Assembly (NCBI RefSeq): GCF_902806685.2
Contig: NC_048539.1
Coordinates: 13,990,378 to 14,054,377 of the forward strand
Source: Maniola hyperantus
Taxonomy: Eukaryota > Arthropoda > Insecta > Lepidoptera > Nymphalidae
DNA length: 64,000 nt
Reading direction: 5' to 3'
Position numbers and translations under genes: made by a program
Shown: positions 1 to 11,430 of the stretch, in pieces
Layout: each line of letters starts with the position of its first letter
Position numbering within the stretch: position 1 is the first letter of the stretch
Notes under the pieces: model-generated
Databases searched by the model: none
What the model was told of the DNA's origin: nothing
The model's input: the letters and a program-made list of their open reading frames with translations, nothing else

Positions 1-98
1 GTACAATCAATTTTAGTCATTTTAGACAGCTCCTAATATCAAAAATACTGTAACATGTGACATAATCTCTTCCTGGTTAGCTGTACGTTACAATCTTA

Positions 99-218
99 TG
101 CAGATTACGAGATATCCGCATCTCTTTGGCGCGTTCGATGCGTTCCATGCGTGTTCGTGAAATTTATCCGTGTACTGAATGTTGCATGCCGCGCGTGCGG
201 CTCGTCTCGTAATCTGCA
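99..218. mobile_element. MITE-like element with 14-bp terminal inverted repeats
   Basis: tgcagattacgaga at 99-112 is the exact reverse complement of tctcgtaatctgca at 205-218. The interior is GC-rich and has no ORF. Confidence 0.6.
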
Positions 219-563
219 ATCAATTTTAGTCATTTTAGACAGATCACAGCATCACAATTTGTAATGCAATATATCACCATAAGGTTAACCGCACTTTGGG
301 TTTCACGAATTTGTGTCGTACATAAACGTTTGAATACGTACTGGTCGTACAAATTGAGTGCGCTCACTGAATACGCTTTTCTCTGTCAAATAGGCAGTGT
401 CCCGGTAGTGCCGGAAGGCAGCTTTCGTAAAGTCCTCTTTGATGCGTGATGACTCTTTTTTGTTCTTAATTCTTAATTCTCTTTTTTATCCCATCTGTAT
501 CCCACTCTGATCCCACTAACTTTTGTCCGTAAAACAAGTATTTACATCGTACATGTACACACT

Positions 564-621
564 ACACTTTCGTGCGTTTAACATAACAAATGTGTTAGGT
601 ATGTTAAACGCACGAAAGTGT
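564..621. repeat. Perfect 22-bp stem hairpin
   Basis: acactttcgtgcgtttaaca..ta at 564-585 is the exact reverse complement of 600-621, with a 14-base loop. Probably a small foldback element. Confidence 0.7.
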
Positions 622-1111
622 ATTTAAAACTCTCAACAAATTCGGATGGTTTTCGGACGTTGGAACTACATGTACCTACAGTGTACTTATATTAAATGCG
701 ACTGTCTCACGCCCAGTCTGATAGGTCTCCTGTACTTGAAAGGTCTGCGTGATGCACAGACATATATTGTACCTACGACAATATATGTCTGTGGCGTGAT
801 GGTACGCACGAGTCAAATTCGTACGAAAACGCATTCATTGTGCGGCCGGCCTAATAAGTCAGCTAGTAATAAGAAGTTGAAGCTGTGTCAATAGTTACAA
901 AGACCTTGACGCACAAAAAACAACAACACTGCCAAATTAAAAGAACAATCGATACAGAGCCACAATTAATAGAAGTCGTCACACCTGCATCCAGAGAGTT
1001 ATCAGACTTATTAAGTTATTACTAATCCCTGATTTCCAGTAAAATCACTTCAACCTTTTGCACAAGGGGACTAGTCATAGCTCTACAAGAGCTACAAATA
1101 GGATTAAAGAT

Positions 1112-1513
1112 AGATTTATAAATAAGCTGACTGATCTATCAACGCACAGCTCAAACTACTAGACGGATCGGGCTGAAAGGTTGCTACATGCACAGCTATT
1201 ATGACGTAGACATCCGCTAAGAAAGGATTTTTGAAAATTCAACTCCTAAGGGGGTGAAATAGAGTTTTGAAATTTTGTAGTCCACGCGGACGAAGTCGCG
1301 AGCATAAGCTAGTTTATAAATAAGCTGACTGATCTATCAACGCACAGCTCAAACTACTAGACGGATCGGGCTGAAAGGGTGCTACATGCACAGCTATTAT
1401 GACGTAGACATCCGCTAAGAAAGGATTTTTGAAAATTCAATCCCTAAAGGGGTAAAACAGGGGGTTGAAAGTTGTGTAGTCCACGCCGACGAAGTCGTGG
1501 CCATAAGATAGTC
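1112..1513 (+). mobile_element. Two tandem Helitron-like elements
   Basis: Two nearly identical units of about 200 bases (1112-1312 and 1313-1513), each running from ctgactgatctatcaacgca to cgacgaagtcg..agcataag. The first ends CTAGT; the second is mutated to atagt. Non-autonomous, no ORF. Confidence 0.75.
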
Positions 1514-2834
1514 ATGTAAGTATTTAAAAATAATATGTTTTATTTCTTTTCGTAAATAATTCGTTTAAAATGCCTATTTCCAATAGGTAAAATTCGTTTA
1601 AATGAATACCTGGTTCTAAGCTTTGTCTTTGTGTTTTTGGGGCCCAATGTGTGAAGGTTGCTCCTTCGTGGTCTATTGAACTCAATGCCTGCACCGCCCA
1701 ATTGGGCCGCAACAATCAGCAGATTAATATGTAAATTATATCTATCAGCGATCGCTTCACGCGAAACCAATTGTTCTACGATTCCTAATAGATTCTCCGC
1801 TCCCAGACAGTATTGTCTCTATTAGACTATCATGTACCTAAAATAAGCTACCCTGTTATTGTACATACACACACAGAGCGAAATATATTACTACGACATT
1901 ACATATAATATGTACATTACATACACTTACTACCACATACCTACACGCTTACGCTGATATTATATTGTTATGGATTATGGAAGAGCAGAGCTTTCTGACA
2001 TAGGAGTAGTGTTCTACTCCTAAAAGAAGGCTCCAACCTATTTTTGTTAATTTCAACCTGAGTAATTTGAAATAAACTATTTTTTTGGCTGGCACAATCA
2101 CTCAAAAACGATCTTGGTCTCCGATAAACTCTACCATTCATTCCTATTTTGGCTGAAACAGCCTCATGTGTGACCCGTGTCACTTCGCACCAATCGTCTC
2201 TTCTTTTGTAGGCTTCTTCGATCGTCTATCCAGGGATACCTATACCTAGGACTTTTAACCAGGAATTTTCTATTGTTGACACAATTATGGTCTTCTAACA
2301 TACATCACTTATGTTAGTTAGTAGTTTAATTAGTGTAATATGGGCTTTATGCCCGTTCTAATTAAATAATAGTAATAAATAATAAATAATAATAATCACT
2401 TCTTATTCTATATTTTCTAGGTGTCGCCTGCGGAGTCGCTCCGATTTTAGTCCCATTGATTTGGATGAAATAGGATCAATGACAATTTAAGTGCAATAAC
2501 TTATACATGCCAAAGTTCACACGCTCTTGAACAAATACATAATGAAGCAATTAACATTCAATGATATCATCAACGCTAAATTTTCAAAACTGTAATTTAA
2601 TTTATTTGTAAATATCTATTAAAATATAATTCATTAGATACTCATGAGTGTTGAGATCATAGCATGAATCAACGCTGAATTTTATGATCACGACAAATCG
2701 CAAATTTTGGAATGTTGTCATCTTTGCTATGTACGGATATTGTTCTATGGTATTGTCTTCCTAATGGCATAGTTGATATTTCTTGTAACTTCCGTTACAT
2801 TTTTCATAGTAGAAGTTTGGCTTTCTTCTTCTTT

Positions 2835-3225
2835 TCGTGTCGGTCCCTTAATTTTGAGGAACGTGGCTCCCTCGAGATATCGCTTTCTTCACGATGTTGC
2901 GCCATTTTTTCCTGTTGGAGGCCGTACGGCAGGCATTGCAGAAAGGTACGTCGACCACTTCTCGTATCTGGTTGGACCAACGTCTCGGGCTTCGTCCGCT
3001 GGCTCTCTTTTCTCCGATCTTGCCACTTGCCAGTGATCAACAGTCTCTCTATGCTACTCGCGTTTTCCTAGCAATGTGACCGAAGTAGTCGAGCATCCAC
3101 CGCAGACAGATGTTGGACAGCCGCATTTTGATTTTCAATATATTTAAAATTGAGACGTTCGCGTTGGTCTTATGCTCCGTCCAGGAAATGTTGAGCATCC
3201 GTCTTGATCCTGCTTGCGGTCTAGA
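2835..3225 (-). mobile_element. LINE (RTE-like) 3' end, decayed
   Basis: Minus-strand reading gives the familiar tail of lepidopteran RTE-type reverse transcriptases (YFGHIAR, ERLLITGKWQ, RSSKLRDRHEKKKK), with frameshifts. 5'-truncated. Confidence 0.65.
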
Positions 3226-3835
3226 TATACCATAATATTATGATAGCTCTATAATATATAAGTAGATGGTCTTCACACGCGTTTTAAATATTATCTATGA
3301 CCAGTCTATGTTACATCCTTACCTTACTATTTTCAAAATGTCAAACTTAAATCGAACTTTTGGTACCTAGCTACGTACTGCAATAAAAACCATACAACGG
3401 AACGGATTTCAAGTTATTTATACTCAATACTTTAGCTACAATTCGTAAATACCTACACTATAGTGCATTTAGTTATAATATGTTAGTGTTTTTTAGCATT
3501 ATGATTATAAATAAAATAAAATAGAAATATCACGACCAAAGCGAGGCAACATGTACGTAATTATATTATCCCTCTTCTATTAGCTAGGCCTATAAACAAC
3601 CATTAACCGCTGTTCATGTAGATATTTATAACTAATGTCAGATGATAACTTCTCGGGCACTTAAAATATTAATGGCATGTAATAATTAAGTTAAATGTAA
3701 TAATATAGTGCTTCGTATTTTAGTTCTCGAATGAACTCAATTTTGGTTTCGAGTTGACGGTTTCCGATACAGATTTCAGTGTGGGTTCCGGTTTCAGTTT
3801 TTTAACTAGCAAAATAAAACTAACAATGAAAACTA

Positions 3836-4129
3836 TCCATACTAATATTATAAAAGCAAAAGTGTGTCTGTCTGTCTGTCTGGTAGCTTTTCACGGTCCA
3901 ATAGTTTAACCGATTTTGATAAAATTTAGTACAGAGTTAGCTTACATCCCGGGGAAGGACATTATTCCGGAAAATCAAAGAGTTCCCACGGGATTCTTAA
4001 AGGCCCATAAGTTTAACCGGTTTGTATGTAATTTGGTACTGTCAACTTTTTATCGCGAAAAATCAAAGAGTTCCCACGGGATTTACAAAAACCAGAATCC
4101 ACACGGACGAAGTCACGGGCATCATCTAG
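3836..4129 (+). mobile_element. Helitron-like non-autonomous element
   Basis: Starts TCCATACTAATATTATAAA, carries (GTCT)n and cccacgggatt, and ends atcatCTAG|T. TC and CTAG termini between A and T fit Helitron insertion. Confidence 0.8.
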
Positions 4130-4914
4130 TTTACTATATTATCTAAAAAAACTAATTAGCTAACATAGTCTATTCCACCTTACAGATTCAATTACAGACT
4201 ACAATAATTATTAAGTAGTTTGTTTTTCTGTTAACTATTTGAAATTTAAATCCGTTTTCAATTTCTCCTGAACTCTCCTGAATTGCTCCTTTCACCGTTG
4301 AGCTCTCAATGCTTATATATACTTAATTTGTCTTTCTATCTATTTTTGTCGTTTTTTGATCGGACCGACTATCGGTAGTCTTAAATAGGTGTTAAGAGTG
4401 TCGTATCACACTCGGCGACTTCGCCACTGCGACGACCGTGACCTTCCGTCATTTAAGCCAGCTGTTGTTTGTTACGACCTGTGGCTTTGTAGTCGTAACG
4501 GTATTGAAGCGCTTTCAATGCGATTTCATTTTCAATTATTTCTTTAACGTGATGAATGATAATAATTATGTTCACAAAAGGTTTTTATTAACAGCATGTC
4601 CAGATCATTAATAACGATAAGTATAGTAGCCTACTATTAGTAGCTGTATGATTGTGTCAGGGACAAACGGAAAATCGCGAACCGAAAAATGCGTCCGGTT
4701 TCGTCTCTCCTAACGTTCCACATCTACCTACATGATACAACATATTCGAGCGACCTCACGCGGGCGTTTTTCCGCTATATATTTATTGGCCCTAGACTAC
4801 GGTGCAGGAGGCATAAAGGGCGTACGCTTTTAAGCCTTTTTAGGTTTCTGTAATAAAACTAGGAACTTTTATAGTTTCGTCCAATCCGTTCGTCTATCTA
4901 TCTGTCTGTAACGC

Positions 4915-4978
4915 TACGCGTATGCACCCCAAGGCTAGCTTAGCTATTAGCTAAGGTGCCTTGGGGTGCATAAGCGTA
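4915..4978. repeat. 20-bp stem hairpin
   Basis: tacgcgtatgcaccccaagg pairs with ccttggggtgcataagcgta (one mismatch) around a 24-base loop. Foldback element or structural inverted repeat. Confidence 0.65.
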
Positions 4979-5504
4979 CCTACTTTGACTGCTCAAACTT
5001 GGAAGACTGCAGATAGAGTTAAACGACGGATTTATATTTACTTTACTAACTCCTGCCTTTACTAGAACTTATAAACTCTTAACAACTGTCATTTATAAGT
5101 TCATTGGCTTATTTAATAAACCTTACGATAAACGGTAACATTAAACTAACATAAAATTAAGAATGAGTTTTATGGTAATCGTAAGTTCAGATCAGAATAA
5201 TTTTAATGCCTTTTCAACCATTAATCTACCGTCTTTATTACCAAATTGAAACCCAGTAGGGAAAGTTGACACAAGAATGCACGAGAAGTGTTCTATACTT
5301 TACAATAAATTCTCAAAATTTACATAAAGTAAATGTTTGAAATAACTTAATGCTACGTGACTTGAAAATTATTTTTTTATGGAGATATCTCTCAAAGACT
5401 ATTGTGAAGTTGTAGCTAAGTAAAATATTAATAGATTTTATAAGTCATTATTTAGATAGGTAAATAAATTAGACCTAAGTATAACAGATAGGTAAGCTGT
5501 GATA

Positions 5505-5762
5505 GATATAGTGGTTAGGACGTCCGCCTCCTAATCGGAGGTTGGGGGTTCGATCCCGGGCACGCACCTCTAACTTTTCGGAGTTATGTGCGTTTTTAAG
5601 TAATTAAAATATCACTTGGTGTAACAGTGAAGGAAAACATCGTAAAGAAACCTGCATGCCTAGGAATTCTCGATAATGGTCTCAAAGATGAGAGAAGTCT
5701 GCCAATCCGCACTTGGCCAGCACGCAGCGTGGTAGACTATGGCCAAAATGTAAACTTATAAA
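5505..5762 (+). mobile_element. tRNA-derived SINE (family 1)
   Basis: The head has a tRNA A-box-like tagtggttagga and a B box ggttcgatcccgggc; the body runs through gttatgtgcgtttt, cactgaaggaaaac-type and ctgcatgcct motifs to agactatggcc. Shared with six other copies here. Confidence 0.75.
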
Positions 5763-6351
5763 GTTAAGATGGCGCGTGAGGAGTTAAATTTTACGCGTTA
5801 TAACAGCTCTATTAAGATAACAGCAGGTATAGCTATATTATGGGCTGTCGGACGTAAAGCCATTGCTTCCATGCAACTTCGTGATTAAGAAATTCAACAG
5901 TTTTATACTGGAAGCAAAGCAGACAGTATCAAATCACATTATTTAACTCTTTATCTTTAATCATTTATAATATTGAAATACGAGACCGTAGCGTACGAAT
6001 AGTCCATTAAGTCCACAGTTTACATCGATATGTAAATACACTGAACAGCTCGCAGCCGTAGGTGTAGCATACTGGCGGGATTTACGAGCTATCAGCTAAT
6101 AGCGATAACCTTACACCATTAGTTACGATCTGACACTGAAATAATCATACTAATATGTAAATAGTACTTAACAGTTTGTTTATGGGTATTTTGAGAAAAG
6201 ATGAGATTTGAAAAAGTTGTTGTCCAAACACGCACATGGAAGGGTTCCGTACCCATGCTAGTAGAAAAAAACTTTCGCACTCATTATTTCCGTATATTGT
6301 GCTTGAGCGTTTGATTTGATAGGGATTGCGAGATAAGTTTTTATTAACTTT

Positions 6352-6510
6352 CCATACTACCTACTAGTAATATTATAAATGCGAAAGTGTGTCTATCTGT
6401 CTGTATGCTACCTTTTCATGACTCGATCGTCTGAACCGCTTGACATTTACCTGCGAAATAATTTGTATCTGGAGACCGGAGACGGGCATAAAATATTTCT
6501 ATTCCGGATA
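6352..6510 (+). mobile_element. Helitron-like element, 3'-truncated
   Basis: Begins tccatactac..aatattataaatgcgaaagtg with tctgtctg, but the cgaagtcgcgggcatc end is missing. Confidence 0.55.
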
Positions 6511-7351
6511 CGTGTGTTTAGCGTGAGGTCAATATGTCGAGTATTTAAACTAACTATGCCCATAAAATACGAATAACTGTAACGAAAACAAACATTTACC
6601 TTCTCACGCACGTATGCATCTAAAACTACCAATCTGGTTTTTCTACAGCAATGCGAATTATATTAGAAACAGTTACCTATCTGGTCAATGTAACGGATGC
6701 TAATTAACTGGGCGACACTGTGACATGTATGTGGATCTGTTTTTACATACATAATAATTAGAAAGATCTAGAGCAGTGTTACCCACTTATAGGTACCTAC
6801 CTATTACCTACTCCAAACTTACTAAGATAATGCACTGAGCTTTTGGCAAACTTTTGCGACTTTGAATTTCAGTCGATATTTTTGTTCATGAGTCTATATT
6901 ATCTGTTTTCCTTTTTGTTTCCTATCTTTTACGTGATAACTGACTGAATATCTACGTATTAAACTACTGGGTATACACTGGCGTAGACTCAAGATTTTTC
7001 ATGGAGCTTTTTTCTTTACCTAACTACTCTATTTGATTTGGGAAAATCGGGATTGGACGTCTTCCACCCCAGTCTCAGATAGTTAATTGTATAATTACCT
7101 ATTGTAATATTTTTGTTTTGATAATATTTTTTCAAATCTAAGTGAGATTTTTTAAATAATTATATTAATAAAGGTATTTTTTTAACGTTATAGCCTCCCA
7201 GTAAGAAAGTATTTCCAGAAACATTCGAGCGAAGCGTCGGGTATTTATCGAGTTCTCGAACACTTCTGCTGAAACACTTGAGTGGATAGCGATTAGCGCG
7301 TCAAGTATACACGAATATATTATGAAGCCGGGGCGGGTCTGCTAGTACATC

Positions 7352-7604
7352 AGTACCCTTATTATAAATGCGAAAGTGTGTTTGCTTGTTGGTTTGTTGG
7401 TTTATTGATTTGTTGGTTTGTTGGCTTGTCCTTCAATCACTTCGAAACAGTGCAACGGATTGACGAAATGTGATTTTTTGCATGGGTATAGATAAAGACC
7501 TGGTGAGTGACATGGGCTTCTTTTTATCCCGGAAAATCAAAGAGCTCCCACGGGATTTTTAAGAAACCTAATTCCACGCGGACAAAGTCGCGGGCATCAG
7601 CTAG
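7352..7604 (+). mobile_element. Helitron-like non-autonomous element
   Basis: From cccttattataaatgcgaaag through cccacgggatttttaag to cgcgggcatcagCTAG|T. Confidence 0.8.
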
Positions 7605-7819
7605 TAATTCAATAAAGGGTTTATAGAATTAATTGCATAATAAAGCAAAACCGAAGTGAATTGGAGCAATGAATGATTGTTGTGTACGTATTGGTATTCG
7701 GTAAGAACTGATAAATACATCCGGCGCGAGTCGGATACACGGCGACCGACACGGGCGTGTAATGTGTGTTACCGTTTTGTTGTGTCGTAAGTTATAAGCT
7801 TATGCGTTTTATACTTTTA

Positions 7820-8035
7820 CTAGCTTATGCTCGCGACTTCGTCCGCGTGGACTACACAAATTTCAAATCCCTATTTCAGCCCCTTAGGGGTTGAATTTCC
7901 AAAAATCCTTTCTTAGCGGATGCCTACGTCTTAATAGCTATCTGCATGCCAAATTTCAGCCCGATCCGTCCAGTGGTTTGAGTTGTGCGTTGATAGATCA
8001 GTCAGTCAGTCACCTTTTCATTTTATATATTTAGA
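7820..8035 (-). mobile_element. Helitron-like element (family 2)
   Basis: Reverse orientation: CTAGCTTATGCTCGCGACTT at the left and a ttttatatatttaga start at the right. Same family as 20623-20846 and 37683-37901. Confidence 0.8.
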
Positions 8036-8171
8036 TAATCACACACTTCACATTAACATTATAAAGGTGAAAGTTGGTATGTGGAAAGATTAACAAACAT
8101 ACACACACACAGTGTTATTACTCTTTCACGTAAAAACTACTAATCTACTAAATTACATACTTAAATAAAAA

Positions 8172-8346
8172 TAAGTGCGAGTCAGGCTCGCGCAACGCGG
8201 GTTCCGTACTACAGTCGATTAAGATAAGTACTATAGATAAAGATAGGAGTGTGACATAGGCTATTTTTCATCCCGGAAAATTTAAGAGTTCCCACGGGAT
8301 TTTTAAAACCTAATTCCACGCGGACGAAGTCGCAGTCATCAGCTAG
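8172..8346 (+). mobile_element. Repeat fragments: 'aagtgcgagtcgg' element and Helitron-like 3' end
   Basis: 8172-8220 resembles the start of the lepidopteran repeat ccggccaagtgcg..ggttccgta. 8230-8346 is a 5'-truncated Helitron-like copy ending atcagCTAG|T. Confidence 0.6.
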
Positions 8347-8518
8347 TAGTATATAATATAACCTATTTTTCCTTACCTGACTTAAAAGGAGAACAAGTAG
8401 CTTGGATCTGAAATGTGTAAGTTTCGTATCGCTATGTCGACCCATACCTTGTTACCGCGAACTGACAATGAAATCATAATTCGAGTGAAAAATCTGACGC
8501 CAGAAGGTCTAACGATGC

Positions 8519-8644
8519 ATCCACACCGCAGTTATCTTTTGTGGAGCAACATTGTGCAACACGGTAACATTAGGTAACAATCTGTAACTTTTGTGGCAAC
8601 ATATTTGCAAACGTTGCTCCACAAATGTTAACTGCGGTGTGGAT
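8519..8644. mobile_element. Foldback MITE
   Basis: atccacaccgcagtta at the left is the exact inverse of taactgcggtgtggat at the right, and the repeats extend inward through ttttgtggagcaac. Confidence 0.75.
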
Positions 8645-9177
8645 TCACCGTTAAGCTAAACCACTACACCGGGGAAATCACGTCATTTACTCATTTCCCC
8701 GACAAAGTTTCTTGCTGGTTCTTCTCAGTAGAAAAGGCTTCCGAACCAGTGGTAGATGCATTTGAAGGTTTCTGCGATTTGTTTATCTTTTAAGTCAGGT
8801 AAGGAAAACTAAAGCATACGATGTCTCACGCTATCCGCCTGTAACTTGATCCGCGTCATGTTAGGGATTGTAGACGCCCTTGATCGTACGGTGACCGCGG
8901 GCATATGAGCACGCATGTGGCATGGCATGGTAGGTAAGGTACTATGGTACTATACGAGAAACCCGTTACGAGACCACGCAATTTATTACATATGAGATTT
9001 GATAATGATTCGCTGGCGAACCTTATACCTCTTACAGTAAAATTACTGTTATACGGTTTATCTAGTATAAATATTACTTACATCCAGTGACTTCGTCCGT
9101 GATTTTATTGAAGCACTTTTTATACAATATTTATTTATTGAATAGACCTGTACGTTGAGGAGCTAAAATGATAAATA

Positions 9178-9362
9178 TTATTATAAATGTCTGTCTTTCA
9201 ATCACGTCGCAACGGTGCAACGGATTGACCTGATTTTTTGCATGGGTATAGATAAAGACCTGGAGTGTGACATAGGCTACTTTTTATCCCGGAAAATCAA
9301 AGAGTACCCACGGGATTTTTTAAATACCTAATTCCACGCGGACGAAGTCGCGGGCATCACCT
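9178..9362 (+). mobile_element. Helitron-like element, internally deleted
   Basis: attattataaatgtctgtct, then aatcacgtcgcaacgg, cccacgggatt and cgcgggcatcacCTAG|T. Confidence 0.7.
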
Positions 9363-9364
9363 AG

Positions 9365-10099
9365 TGCATCAGCGGGCATAAGGAAGAGGAGAAAGGAAAT
9401 AAAACAATTTGAACTACACAGCTTTGCTACGATGTAAAGCCGACGGCCTCTTTGGATGGCTTTGTTCTATTGTCTCCTGATATTTGAAGCTTTTGCTACG
9501 CTAATTGTTTCGAACTTGCGTCTAGTTTTAGACAACCCTATTATTTTCATCTCTTAGAACGCAACTTGAACTTAGATACTCAACGCATACCTAATATACA
9601 AATTATTAGGAATTCCCTCTGTGAGACGTTTTTAAATCAACACACAGATTTATTCGGGTAATTTTTTATTCATACGTATGGGCTTGGTAAAGTGTTGACC
9701 TACTTAATCAACTCTGACAATTTTATGGTTTATATTTTAATGTAAGTAAGATTTGCTCATAAAAATTAAACTTTGAATAGCAAATTAACTTTATTGAAGG
9801 CTCACGTCTACCTTTTAATTACTATGTTAATTCGTTTAATGTCTAATTTATTCAACAAATATTATATAATCCGTATTTCCAGTGTCACGGCTAGATTTAC
9901 TGTTCACCTCCGAGATGTCATTGATCTTTAGTGTATTATCGTGAAGTAGCATAAATAGTTGAAGAGCCCACATCGTAGAAACAATGTGATAATGAACAAA
10001 GTAAAGAAAACTATTACGCAGTGCTTCAATAAGTAGAAAGTACAGTCTTTAAAAGTTTCAACTGTGCAGCAACGGCAAAATTTAAATAATCTTACCTAC
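9365..10099. other. Gene-free stretch, nothing recognised
   Basis: AT-rich with no long open frame, exon-like GC block or repeat that I can name. Confidence 0.5.
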
Positions 10100-10350
10100 C
10101 TTACCAGCCTGCAGTCCGCTTTGATGGTTTAGCATTGCCATTCAGCAATAAAGTCAAGAACCTTGGCCTAATCTTGGACAATTATCTCTCGTGGGGACCA
10201 CAAGTAGGGGAGGTGGGGTGGAGAATCTTCGCCACTATTGAATACCTAAGACGGTTGAAAAATCTTCTGCCAATAAAAACTAAGATTACGTTAGCTAACA
10301 CGCTTTTGTTGCCAATATTAGACTACGGTGACTCTTGTTATCATCAATAA
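10100..10350 (+). mobile_element. Jockey/CR1-like LINE reverse transcriptase fragment
   Basis: Reads VKNLGLILDNYLSWGPQVGE, LRRLKNLLPIKTKI and LLPILDYGDSCY, typical of the C-terminal part of non-LTR reverse transcriptase. Cut at both ends. Confidence 0.75.
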
Positions 10351-11152
10351 TCAAATCATTTATTAAAATTGGGTACCATTGCACACTTTTTGATTGTCAA
10401 TTGTTGAGTTTGTAAGTAATGGTGATAAATAAATACGTAAACTTAAAACTAAAGGCCCAGTCTGCCTACAACAAACTCAGTCGGGTATTCTTGATGAATG
10501 ATGATGCACAATCATATTCCTCGTGTTCAGACTTCAGATTGGACTATTTGTTTTGCGCGCACTGTTACACGGCTTAATTTAAACATTTTTGGAGTGGTGA
10601 ATTGGATATGGGCTCTTGAACTAATTAACAAATATTGCTTTGGTTGTAAATTACGTGTCTGTCTGTCGTGTCTCATTTGAATGTACCTGTATCATTCATA
10701 TTGCATTGCAGTGCTCCTGACAGGTCAATGCTTGTTATCGATATTAAGTGCTCCAAATATGTTTATTATTTCCGAATCCCATTAAATATACGGAACGATT
10801 GAAATCGTTAAATGTTAATAATTAATTAATGCTGTTATTAATTGAATTATATCTAGAATTTATATCAACGTGATATTTTAATTACCTAAATATAAAGAAC
10901 CATGGCAGTTTACTGGCATTATAATAGCATATTATGCATAAATGTTTAAATTTATTGGAGTGCATTGAATTCAATTAATTTTTATTAAAATATAATCTGC
11001 CATTTGCCTAGAGGCTGCATATAAGTCAAATTTCAATTTAAACCCTGAAAAGGCTCTTGGCCTTGCGGTTTTAGGTACTGCCGAGCGGTTGTTTAGGTAG
11101 ATATCTACCTACCTAATTCTGCACTAGCGAGGCTGTCACCTGAACAAATAAG

Positions 11153-11430
11153 TAAAAAAAAATAGAAATGGCGAACAAAGGAGCAGGCGGGTCACCTGAT
11201 GTTAAGTAATTACCGCCGCCCATGAACATTTGCAGTACCAGAGGAACCACCAATGCGTTGCCGACCTTTCAGGAATTTCTTGGTCCACCCCTTGAATAAC
11301 CCCATGTTGTAATCTAATGGGAACACCGCCGAAGGGAGATGATTCCACAGTTTGCATGTACGAGGAAAAAAGGATCTGGCACAACGGGTGGTCGAAGTTG
11401 GTGGCACTGTAGGCATAACATTATATTTTG
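11153..11430 (-). mobile_element. LINE 3' end, same family as 60109-60555
   Basis: The minus strand reads LPSAVFPLDYNMGLFKGW and KFLKGRQRIGGSS, then the 3' UTR ggtgacccgcctgctc and a poly-A (t-run complement near 11155). Confidence 0.75.

Larger units (their letters stand above)
1..1111. other. No gene seen; direct repeats and hairpins
   Basis: AT-rich, non-coding in appearance. A 26-base sequence starting caatcaattttagtcatttt occurs at 4-29 and 217-242 around an inverted-repeat element. A perfect hairpin agacatatattgt/acaatatatgtct lies near 759-791. Confidence 0.6.

Noticed and set aside
2712..3071. 119-residue plus-strand frame
   Set aside because: Shadow of a decayed LINE on the opposite strand.
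5530..5570. tRNA gene (B box ggttcgatcccggg)
   Set aside because: No acceptor-stem pairing was seen, and the sequence continues into a SINE body repeated elsewhere in the window.
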